64,000 nucleotides of DNA from Gemmata massiliana. GTDB taxonomy: Bacteria > Planctomycetota > Planctomycetia > Gemmatales > Gemmataceae. This document shows positions 20,601-27,125 of the stretch, piece by piece (position 1 is the first letter of the stretch; each line of letters begins with the position of its first letter). The notes under the pieces were generated by a model that was given only the letters and a program-made list of their open reading frames with translations, was not told where the DNA came from and searched no databases. The stretch is from NCBI RefSeq assembly GCF_901538265.1, contig NZ_LR593886.1:4051738-4115737 (forward strand). The letters run 5' to 3'. A program made the position numbers and the translations under genes.

Positions 20601-21312
20601 CGCTGCCTTCGGAACTGTTTGCGGGTGCCCCGACGATCTGAGCGGACAGCCCGTTTTCGGTCGGAGGCGGGTCACTGGCTGTGATCGTCACATCGTCGAT
20701 GTTCCACGAACTCATCGTGAACGCGCCGGAACTACCGACGCTGAACCCGAACCGCACCTGCATGTTCGCGTTCTTGTAGGCCGAGACGTCGAACTGCTGG
20801 CGCTGCCACGAACTGTCCTGGATGCCGGGCGAACCCGCCGTTTGCCAGACCGCCTGCCAGCTCGCGCCGTCGAATACTTCGACCCGGTTCGCCATGAACG
20901 GCGCGTAGTCGCTGTTGAGCCAGCGGTAAAACTCCAGCGTGACGGGAGCGGTCGCGCTGGCTGTGTTGATCGTCGGACTGGTCAGGTAGTAGTAATCGTG
21001 GACGGTGGTCGCCGCGTTCCCGCCGATCTTCACCCCCGCGACGCCGTTGTCGCCCGTCGGGGTGTGGTCGAGAGCGGGGTCGGGGTTTCCCGTCGACTGA
21101 CCCGCGGAGAGCGTGGCCGAACCGATTTGCCATTCGGTCCCCAGGGTCCAACCGGCGCTGTTATCGGAGAAATCCTCGGAAAACAGGACGGACGGCACGA
21201 GGCGGTCTTCGAGGCGTGCGACGCCGAGCGGCGCCCGGCGCGGGCTCCGTCGCGAAGACGGTTTGCGAGTGACCGGCTTCCAACGGCGCAACCACGACTT
21301 GAGCGAAAACAT
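14650..21312 (-). CDS. Giant secreted PKD / C-type lectin / beta-repeat protein
   Basis: A 2220-residue exported protein. The start at ATG 21312 gives a basic N-terminus ('MFSLKSWLRRWKPVTRKPSS') and the planctomycete export-associated motif 'LEDRLVPSVLFSEDF'; an in-frame extension upstream to 21441 looks non-coding. Domains in order: a jelly-roll-like module (about residues 15-200), PKD-like beta domains, two Rossmann-like 'TDVLIIYDA' modules each ending 'LYIDGVKWA' or 'LYVDGVKWA', a second jelly-roll block, two C-type lectin domains ('WFEAQNQAQRLGGNLVTIND' and 'ADAEAEARRMGGHLVTINSD'), more PKD repeats, and a C-terminal array of 'DQIQLSGTF'-type repeats reminiscent of calcium-binding RTX sheets. 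It is probably a cell-surface adhesin or glycan-binding protein. The gene is monocistronic, with a terminator at 14597. Confidence 0.88.
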   Translation of the reverse strand: MFSLKSWLRRWKPVTRKPSSRRSPRRAPLGVARLEDRLVPSVLFSEDFSDNSAGWTLGTEWQIGSATLSAGQSTGNPDPALDHTPTGDNGVAGVKIGGNAATTVHDYYYLTSPTINTASATAPVTLEFYRWLNSDYAPFMANRVEVFDGASWQAVWQTAGSPGIQDSSWQRQQFDVSAYKNANMQVRFGFSVGSSGAFTMSSWNIDDVTITASDPPPTENGLSAQIVGAPANSSEGSAITVSAAVTDTVGTGPYAYVWSVTKNGASYAAGTSTDPTFTFTPDDNGTYLIGLTVTAPGGRTSGATTGTGPTDVLIIYDALNAQTQSLKNSLEAAGFNVALSSTDETLFNGTNPSLAPFEAVIHLNGTTWSSPMPVAGQNALVGYVQSGGAYLGSEWSSYETQYGSMGPMRDLALFDYQSERFLTTLTLTEIAAQSAHPILANIPASVSFSASALIGPVHTFATNPATVLMTDQFGNAALAVREFGTGRVVGFHNAGNYSGGTALSDTELQQLYIDGVKWASRRGAGGPGASATILVTNVAPTATLSSAAPVPEAVPVTVTFTGAADASTADQAAGFRYSFATSAAGLATSYAGASPLASGQVTFPDNGTYTVFARIFDKDGGFRDYTTNVTVTNSAPTATISTGGSVGEGSAATVSLINPVDSATDLSAGLRYSFSTSAANLATSYATAGAASAQQFSFPENGTYTVFARVFDKDGGSSDYQTTVTVTNVAPIVTITGAPANSPEGTAITLGSTVSDPGSGDTFTYAWSVTKNGVPYATGTPTNGSTFTFTPNDNGTYVVSLIVTDDDGGVGIAGTGSFGGPTAGTTDVLIIYDAATAPGTIALRNALQAAGMNVSLSTTDETLFNGSNPFLTPYEAVIHLNGITWPTDMPLGGQTALVNYVQNGGGYIGNEWNAYEFSVGRMQQMRDLILLNSVSNSSGNLTLTDVPGQSGHPILANVPSPAFFSASYNVGQVRSYATQPAVALMRDQFGNDAVAVREFGIGHVVAFHHAGNYFSGTLNDADVLQLYVDGVKWAARASGGQGATITVTNAAPTATDVSVTPVVNEGGTATVTGRITDPGAADTHTVTVSWGDGTSSTAVVNADRTFTATHVYTDDNPTGTPADVYQVGVSVRDDDGGVSGGGTQELVTNGGFESGFTGWTTNVQSGTWSLNSGSTDPDGPGLPTAPISGQFDALAAQSGPSRLILSAPIVVPTGITSAVLSWSDRIRNHYSQYSDPNQEWRVRVLDAAGNELTTVFSTNPGDPLEQFGPNHRSVDLTALLQGRAGQTIRLSFELDDNLFYFNVNLDDVSLLTTTGPGIPVTVTNVAPTAPVLQVSPAVGEDGTVTLTGTFTDAGLNDTHTVTVDWGDGSQTVLGGGATVPVSQAVEYNGHRYYVIRQAGLSWFEAQNQAQRLGGNLVTINDAAENTFVSELLRSNFGYYALAWIGLNDEANEGQFGWVSGDPITYTNWFVQDGEPNDYPPQVTEDFAITNYAYGYGPGWWNDLAGTRDSAIYWGAYAVVEVNPTRTFTLSHRYADDTAGAYTIGVTVTDDDTGASSATTTATVTNAAPTDLTVSADAVTINEDGSVTLTGSFTDRGTLDAHTVTIDWKDGTTSQVAVPGFPGAPSPGVNLATSAEFGGHTYHFISTPLAWADAEAEARRMGGHLVTINSDAENLFLFHYVRRAALQGDVQTWIGLSDGGTDGPLQWASGESLGYTNWATGQPSDLVGPTGYAFNYNNVEIGARWGAFSAETPLFAVIEVDGKRTFTATHRYLDDAPSGTASDTYAIGVTVTDDDAGTTSTTVPVTVNNIAPVIGSLTGPVAGTQTTATPGGAPVAFSGVRGQPLAFSVGFSDTGTIDTHEVQWNFGDGTVSGWLPASGSTASAPAHAFAATGTYTVTVTVRDDDGGTVSFAQQVVIKTIELQADPTDPSKTALVVGGTTGTDQIQLSGSSSVTVNLNGSYLGSFARTGRLAAYGQGGNDQVQISGNFEDVLVDAGAGTDQIQLSGTFRDLFTDGGAGNDQTQVSGNFRDAVLSAGSGNDTVQVSGNFNTTTVSAGDGDDNVQISGTFARVLVAGGAGNDVLRVYGTGPSILVGGDGNDELVGSTGRSLLIGGRGADRITGSSAEDVLIAGFTAYDDDFGALTALHGVWVDPTKNYAQRVAALQLAGTIGGIRLAPDTVFDDDSADRLTGAAGRDWFLFAPTRDDVTDDAANESLGFTNTP

Positions 21313-21937
21313 GCGGGAGCTCCAATGTGGGTGACGAGATCCGACGCCAACGAACCTGAAAGTGGACGACGGGGCCGGGGCGCCGGGATGAACCGACGAC
21401 CTCGGACCCGCTGCCAGGGCAGCGGGTTCAGACCGCAGCACGGCCGGACGGTGCCCCTCGCGCTCCGGTGCGGAGACGCTGGGGCACCGTCTGTTCGGGG
21501 GTGGTGTTAAGTGCTGGAATTACTTTGATTGAGACAACACTCGAAATTGCGACCACCGGTTGTGAGCCGACTTACGGACAGATTGTGACAATCAGAAACG
21601 CTCATAGCAGTGTGGATAGGAGAGGTAGTGCGATCCACAACGAACCCCGGAGAAGGGTTTAGGGCGATGATTGTGAGAAAGGTAATCGAGCGGATCGAGT
21701 GACACAAGGACGGTTGCGCAACTTTTACAAAGAGGTTACGTCGGAGTTTGTTGGGGCCTGAACGTGCTCAACGGGTGGCTCGGCACGAGTGTTGCTATTA
21801 AACCGTTTTCCGCACACCTGTGCGCCCACAACGAGGCCACTTGAGCGATCTACCGGTCCGGTACTGTGTTGGACGGTATCGCGCCACGCGGTATCTTCGG
21901 AACGGGGCGAAGCGGAGCGGTCGAATGTGGAGCTACC
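21313..21937. other. Divergent intergenic region
   Basis: This 625-base spacer separates the divergently transcribed giant-protein gene and the efflux operon, so both promoters should be here. The part 21500-21760 is less GC-rich than the neighbouring genes. I see no clear repeat, ncRNA or gene, and no operator I can name. Confidence 0.5.
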
Positions 21938-23179
21938 ATGTCGAAACGGGCGCTTTGGGGCGGATCGTGTCTGGGGGCGTTACTCATCGCATTCACCGCC
22001 GGCTGCCGCCAGAAGCCGGCTCAACAAGCCGGTCCCACGCAGCCCGTGGTGCCGGTCAGCCACCCCGTTCAGCGCGAAGTCACGGAGTTCGTTGAGTACA
22101 CCGGCCGAACCGACGCGGTCCAGGCGGTCGGCATTCGTGCCCGCGTGACCGGGTACCTGGTTCGGTCCCCGTTTAAGGAAGGCGATATCGTTCGGGGGCC
22201 GTCCACGATCTTCGGGGCGCGGCTCCGGGAAGGGGATCTCCTCTTCGAGATCGATCCGCGCCCGTACAAGGCCCAACTGGAGCAAGCCCAGAGCCAAGTG
22301 AAGCTGGGCGAAGCGCAGCTCAAACTCGCCGAAGCGAACTACGCGCGGGCAAAGGACACGTTCGATAAGGGGGCCGGGAGCAAGCAGGATCTCGATACGG
22401 CAAAAGCAACGGTCGACGAGGCGAACGCGCGGATCGAAGCGGCCAAGTCCTCGGTCAAACTGTACGACCTGAACTTGAGCTTCACACAGGTTCGCGCACC
22501 GATCAGCGGGCAGGTGAGCCGGTACTACTACACGCTCGGCAACCTGATTAACCAGGACTCCACACTGCTGACGACGGTCGTTTCGGTCGACCCTATGTAC
22601 GCCTATTTCGATCTGGACGAGCGCACGCTCCTGCGGGTCCGAACGGCCATCAACCAGGGCAAGATTCAGATTCCCGCACAAAGGACCGAACTCCCGGTCG
22701 CGATGGGGTTGGAGGGGGAACCCGGGTTCCCGCACCAGGGAACGATCGACTTCGTCAACAACGTCGTTAACCCGTCCACGGGGACGATCGCGGTTCGCGG
22801 GATCTTCCCGAACCCGAAACCGGAGAAGGGGAGCCGACTGCTCTCCCCGGGCATGTTCGTGCGCATCCGGGTGCCCATCGGCCAACCGCGCCCGGCGCTC
22901 CTCGTTGTGGACCGCGCGCTCGGTTCGGACCAGGGGCAGAAGTACGCCTACGTGGTGAACGAGGAACACAAAATCGAGTACCGCCGCGTTAAGGCGGGCG
23001 CCTTGCAGGATGACGGGTTGCGGGTGATCGAAGAGGGGCTGAAGCCGACGGACTGGGTCGTGGTCGGTGCGCTCCAGCAGTTGAAACCCAAAATGGAAGT
23101 CGATCCCGAACAGACCGCCATGCCGGTTCCCGGCGCCCCGGCGCAAGATCCCAGCGCACCCGCTCCCCCCAAACAGTGA
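21938..23179 (+). CDS. RND efflux periplasmic adaptor lipoprotein (HlyD family)
   Basis: This is the membrane-fusion subunit of a tripartite RND pump. ATG 21938 gives a lipoprotein signal ('MSKRALWGGSCLGALLIAFT' then 'AGC' lipobox), placing it in the periplasm anchored to a membrane. The family order is visible: first beta-barrel/lipoyl half 'EFVEYTGRTDAVQAVGIRAR', 'GDLLFEIDPRPYKAQLEQAQ', the alpha-hairpin ('AQLKLAEANYARAKDTFDKG' with 'KATVDEANARIEAAKSS'), second lipoyl half 'FTQVRAPISGQVSRYYYTLG', beta-barrel 'YAYFDLDERTLLRVRTAINQ' and the C-terminal membrane-proximal domain 'AYVVNEEHKIEYRRVKAG'. It is 413 residues, typical for the AcrA group. The permease gene starts 9 bases after its stop. 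No TolC-like outer-membrane gene is next to the operon. Confidence 0.93.
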   Translation: MSKRALWGGSCLGALLIAFTAGCRQKPAQQAGPTQPVVPVSHPVQREVTEFVEYTGRTDAVQAVGIRARVTGYLVRSPFKEGDIVRGPSTIFGARLREGDLLFEIDPRPYKAQLEQAQSQVKLGEAQLKLAEANYARAKDTFDKGAGSKQDLDTAKATVDEANARIEAAKSSVKLYDLNLSFTQVRAPISGQVSRYYYTLGNLINQDSTLLTTVVSVDPMYAYFDLDERTLLRVRTAINQGKIQIPAQRTELPVAMGLEGEPGFPHQGTIDFVNNVVNPSTGTIAVRGIFPNPKPEKGSRLLSPGMFVRIRVPIGQPRPALLVVDRALGSDQGQKYAYVVNEEHKIEYRRVKAGALQDDGLRVIEEGLKPTDWVVVGALQQLKPKMEVDPEQTAMPVPGAPAQDPSAPAPPKQ

Positions 23180-23188
23180 GGACCGACC

Positions 23189-26100
23189 GTGTTCTCACGC
23201 TTCTTTATCGACCGACCGATTTTCGCATCGGTCCTGTCGATCGTCATCACGCTGGCGGGGGTACTGGCGCTCCTCAATCTGCCGGTTGCGCAGTACCCGG
23301 AGATCAGCCCGCCGTCGATTTCAGTTTCGATCAGCTACCCCGGGGCGAGCGCCCAGGTCGTCGCCGACACCGTGGCCGCGCCGATCGAACAGCAGGTGAA
23401 CGGCGTCGAGGGCATGCTCTACATGTCCTCGCAGTCCGGCAACGACGGCTCGTACTCGCTGAGCGTCACGTTCGAGATCGGAACCGACCTGAACACCGCA
23501 CTGGTGATGGTCCAGAACCGGGTGATGCTCGCGATGCCGCAACTCCCCTCGGAGGTCCAGCTCCAGGGAATTACGATCCGCAAGAAGACGCCGGACATCT
23601 TGCAGGTCATCAGCTTTTACTCGCCCGACGACCGGTACGACATTATCTACATGAGCAACTTCGCCACGGTGAACGTGCGCGACGAGTTGCTGCGCATTGA
23701 TGGCGTATCGGACATTAACGTGTTCGGGCAGCGCGACTACAGCATGCGCGCGTGGCTGAACCCGCAGAAGTTGGCTGCACGCGGACTGACCGCGACCGAT
23801 GTGGCAGCGTCGGTTCGGGCACAAAATAAGGAGGCCGCCCCGGGGCAGATCGGACTTCCGCCCACACTAGGCGGGCGGGCGTTCCAGCTCACACTCGACA
23901 CGCGCGGCCGATTGGTTGCCGAGGACGAGTTCGGCGACATCATCATCAAGGCCGGACGAGCCAGTCGGCCGCAAGCCCTGGTCGCGAGTGCGAGTACCGG
24001 GAGCGGCGCGCGATCAGCCGGGACGCTCGGCGGTGGCTTCACTGGAGGTGCGGCGACCAACACCGGTACGCTGGGCGACGCCCCGAACCTGAGCGCCATC
24101 TTCCCCACAACGACCAGCGCGACGAGTTCCACCAACTCCTCGTCGACGCCGGCGACGTTCAGCTTCCCGAGTTACGTCACGAATTCGTTCCCGGGCAGTT
24201 CCGCCACTGGCTCAGCGACCCTCGCTACCGGTCCCGCCACGACCGGTCCGGCGCTCAGCATGTCGTCTTCGGCCGGAGCTTCGGGAGCAACCAGTTCGAC
24301 CGATCCGACCGGCACGACGACCTCGGACATGACGGACAACGGGAGCGGGATGTCGGCGAATTCACCGCTGGGCACGGCCATGCCAGGGATGAGTTCTTCC
24401 GCCGGTGCGACGCGAACCGCACCTGTGACGGGCGGAACCGTCGGGACCAGCGCACTCAACGGCGGATCTCTGGACGGTGGAACGACGCCCTCTGCCGCCA
24501 TCGTGCGTTTGCGCGACGTGGCGCGGCTCGAACTCGGTTCCCAGTCCTACACGAACGGCGCGACGTTCGACGGCAAGCCCTCGGTCGGGCTGGCGATCCA
24601 CCTGCTCCCTGGCGCGAACGCACTGGACGTGGCCGAGCGGGTCCGCATGAAGATGGACGAACTAAAGGGACGGTTCCCGGACGGGATCGAGTACCAGATC
24701 GCCTACGATACGACGCCGTTCATCCGCGAGTCGATCCAGGACGTGGTGCAAACGCTGTTCGAGGCGATCGCGCTCGTCGCTCTCGTCGTGCTACTGTTCT
24801 TGCAGAACTGGCGCGCCGCTGTGATCCCGCTCGTCGCGGTGCCGGTGGCGATCATGGGCACGTTCGCGGTAATGCTCGTACTCGGGTTCACGGTCAACAA
24901 CATCTCCCTGTTCGGTTTGGTGCTGGCAATCGGGATCGTGGTCGATGACGCGATCGTGGTGGTCGAGAACGTCGAGCGCTGGCTCGAACAGGGGTTGGAA
25001 CCGCGCGAGGCCGCGTACAAGGCGATGGAAGAGGTAACCGGCCCGGTCGTGGCCATCGCGCTCGTGCTGTGTGCGGTGTTCGTGCCGTGTGCGTTCGTGG
25101 GCGGCATTACGGGGCAGTTCTACCGCCAGTTCGCGGTCACGATCACGGCCTCCACGGTGTTCTCCGCACTCAATTCGCTCACCCTCAGCCCGGCACTCGC
25201 AGCCATCCTGCTGAAAGGAAAAAGAGAAAAGGAAAAAGGCAAAACTCTCATCGGTACCGTTTTCTCTTTCCTCGCTATCCCTTTTTCCTTTCTCCTTTTT
25301 CCTTTCTCTCTGATCGCGCGGCTGTTTAACCGAGGGTTCGAGTTCGGCACGCGGATGTACACGGCGATGGTGGGGTGGTTGCTCCGGCTCAGCCTGATCG
25401 TGCTCGTTTTGTACGGCGGGTTGCTCGTCGCGACGTATTGGGTTTTCCAGAAGGCACCCACTGGCTTTGTGCCCGATCAGGACCAGGGGCGACTCATCGT
25501 CAGCATCCAGTTGCCCGATTCGGCCTCGCTGGAGCGCACGCAAGAGATCATGGCGCGCGTGGACCAGCTCGCGCTGAACACGCCCGGCGTGCAGCACACC
25601 GCGTCCGCGGCGGGCATGTCACTGCTCATGTCGGCAAACAGCTCGAACTTCGGCACCGTGTTCCTCATACTCGACCCATTTGAGAAGCGCCAGCGCCCGG
25701 ACCTCACGGCCGACGCAATCATGGCGAAGCTGCGCAAGGACTTCGCCCGCGAGATCCGCGACGCGGACGTCAAAATCTTCGGCGCGGCCCCGGTGCCCGG
25801 GTTGAGTGTGGCGAGCGGCTTCAAAGTGATGGTGCAGGATCGCGGTGGGATCGGGCTTGCTGAACTCCAGAAACAAACGGACGCGGTCGTCGGCAAGCTC
25901 CAACCGAACCCCGCGACCGTGGGGGTACTCACGCAGTTCCGCTCGAAGACGCCGCAACTGTACCTCGACGTCGACCGGACCAAGGCGCAAGCGCTCGGCG
26001 TGCCGCTCAACGACGTGAACCAGGCGATGCAGATCTACCTCGGGTCGCTCTACGCGAGCAGCTTCAACGAGTTCGGTCGCCACTGGCAGGTGACGCTCCA

Positions 26101-27094
26101 GGCCGAGGGGCGCTACCGCACGCGGATCGAAGATGTGAACCTGCTCCAGGTACGCAACAAGTGGGGCGAAATGGTGCCACTGGGTACGCTCGTGCAGCTC
26201 CGCGAGATCAACGGGCCGGTGTCGGTGACGCGGTACAACCTGTACACTTCGGCCGCGGTGAGCGGGAACGTGCCCCCCTCTGTCAGTTCTGGGGAAGCGA
26301 TCAACGCGGTCAACGCGGCCGCCGAACAGACGCTCCCGCGCTCGATGAGCATCGAGTGGACCGAGCTGATGTACCTCCAGTTGCGCGCCGGGAACACCGC
26401 GATCTACGTGTTCGCGCTCGCGGTCGTGTTCGTGTTCCTGGCACTTGCGGCCCTGTACGAGAGCTGGGCGCTTCCACTGGCCGTCATTCTGGTCGTCCCG
26501 CTTTGTCTGCTGTGCTCGATCGGTGGAGTGCTCATCGCGCACAAGGCCGTGGACGTGTTCGTGCAAATTGGATTGGTGGTGTTGGTGGGGCTGGCGTGTA
26601 AGAACGCCATTCTCATCGTCGAGTTCGCCGAGGTGTTGCACCGCGAGGGGAAACCGCGGCGCGAGGCTGCGCTCGAAGCGTCGCGGTTACGCATCCGGCC
26701 GATCCTCATGACCTCGCTCGCGTTCATCCTGGGAGTGCTGCCGCTCGTGGTCGCATCGGGTGCGGGGGCAGAAATGCGCCGGAGCCTGGGCATTGCGGTG
26801 TTCAGTGGCATGCTCGGCGTCACGCTCTTCGGGGTGTTTCTCACGCCGGTGTTTTTCGACCTCATTCAGCGTGGCGTGGATTCCAAGGTCTTTTCCGAAA
26901 CCCTGAGCAGGGGATTAGGGGCAGGCGTACTTGGTGCGCTACTGGGGTACACGGTGGCCCATGTGCTCGTGGGGCTGGAGTTGGCCCGGTCCCCGTGGGC
27001 GGAAATCGCGGGTGGAGTTTCCGGTGCGGTTTTGGCGAACGTGATTCCCCCCGCGTGGCGGTGGATCAAGGGACACGTGAAGTGGGAGCGGTAA
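23189..27094 (+). CDS. RND efflux permease (AcrB/HAE1 family), first copy
   Basis: An inner-membrane proton-driven exporter of 1301 residues, well above the usual 1030-1070. It opens 'FSRFFIDRPIFASVLSIVIT' (TM1) and contains 'FGLVLAIGIVVDDAIVVVEN' with the Asp-Asp proton relay in TM4, 'PALAAILLK', and the mirrored second half with 'GLACKNAILIVEFAE'. Excess length comes from a Ser/Thr/Gly-rich stretch of roughly 150 residues (about 270-430) between 'DEFGDIIIKAG' and 'AAIVRLRDVARLELGSQSY' in the periplasmic porter/docking part, and from an in-frame purine-rich hairpin insertion near residue 680 ('GKREKEKGKTLIG...FSLIARLFN'). An extra pair of hydrophobic segments at the C-terminus precedes 'HVKWER'. 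GTG is used as start. The second permease follows after 31 bases. Confidence 0.92.
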   Translation: MFSRFFIDRPIFASVLSIVITLAGVLALLNLPVAQYPEISPPSISVSISYPGASAQVVADTVAAPIEQQVNGVEGMLYMSSQSGNDGSYSLSVTFEIGTDLNTALVMVQNRVMLAMPQLPSEVQLQGITIRKKTPDILQVISFYSPDDRYDIIYMSNFATVNVRDELLRIDGVSDINVFGQRDYSMRAWLNPQKLAARGLTATDVAASVRAQNKEAAPGQIGLPPTLGGRAFQLTLDTRGRLVAEDEFGDIIIKAGRASRPQALVASASTGSGARSAGTLGGGFTGGAATNTGTLGDAPNLSAIFPTTTSATSSTNSSSTPATFSFPSYVTNSFPGSSATGSATLATGPATTGPALSMSSSAGASGATSSTDPTGTTTSDMTDNGSGMSANSPLGTAMPGMSSSAGATRTAPVTGGTVGTSALNGGSLDGGTTPSAAIVRLRDVARLELGSQSYTNGATFDGKPSVGLAIHLLPGANALDVAERVRMKMDELKGRFPDGIEYQIAYDTTPFIRESIQDVVQTLFEAIALVALVVLLFLQNWRAAVIPLVAVPVAIMGTFAVMLVLGFTVNNISLFGLVLAIGIVVDDAIVVVENVERWLEQGLEPREAAYKAMEEVTGPVVAIALVLCAVFVPCAFVGGITGQFYRQFAVTITASTVFSALNSLTLSPALAAILLKGKREKEKGKTLIGTVFSFLAIPFSFLLFPFSLIARLFNRGFEFGTRMYTAMVGWLLRLSLIVLVLYGGLLVATYWVFQKAPTGFVPDQDQGRLIVSIQLPDSASLERTQEIMARVDQLALNTPGVQHTASAAGMSLLMSANSSNFGTVFLILDPFEKRQRPDLTADAIMAKLRKDFAREIRDADVKIFGAAPVPGLSVASGFKVMVQDRGGIGLAELQKQTDAVVGKLQPNPATVGVLTQFRSKTPQLYLDVDRTKAQALGVPLNDVNQAMQIYLGSLYASSFNEFGRHWQVTLQAEGRYRTRIEDVNLLQVRNKWGEMVPLGTLVQLREINGPVSVTRYNLYTSAAVSGNVPPSVSSGEAINAVNAAAEQTLPRSMSIEWTELMYLQLRAGNTAIYVFALAVVFVFLALAALYESWALPLAVILVVPLCLLCSIGGVLIAHKAVDVFVQIGLVVLVGLACKNAILIVEFAEVLHREGKPRREAALEASRLRIRPILMTSLAFILGVLPLVVASGAGAEMRRSLGIAVFSGMLGVTLFGVFLTPVFFDLIQRGVDSKVFSETLSRGLGAGVLGALLGYTVAHVLVGLELARSPWAEIAGGVSGAVLANVIPPAWRWIKGHVKWER
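25214..25310. repeat. Purine/pyrimidine inverted repeat inserted in an RND gene
   Basis: A purine-only arm starting GAAAGGAAAAAG (25213-25239) faces a pyrimidine arm ending CTTTTTCCTTTC (25280-25307), forming a long imperfect hairpin with a central GGTACC. The composition is sharply unlike the surrounding gene and the tandem paralogue lacks it, which points to insertion of a small repeat element. The reading frame is kept open throughout. Confidence 0.75.
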
Positions 27095-27125
27095 CCCTCG
27101 GCTCAGCTAACGGAGGACTTCGGGC

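Noticed and set aside
21313-21441. A longer start for the giant surface protein
   Set aside because: The frame is open to 21441, but those residues are Pro/Ala/Arg-rich non-native sequence, and the basic N-terminus followed by LEDR fits a start at 21312.
24703-26641. Long open frames on the strand opposite the RND permeases
   Set aside because: They are typical antisense shadows in GC-rich coding DNA: His/Arg-rich, no domains, mirroring the real codons.
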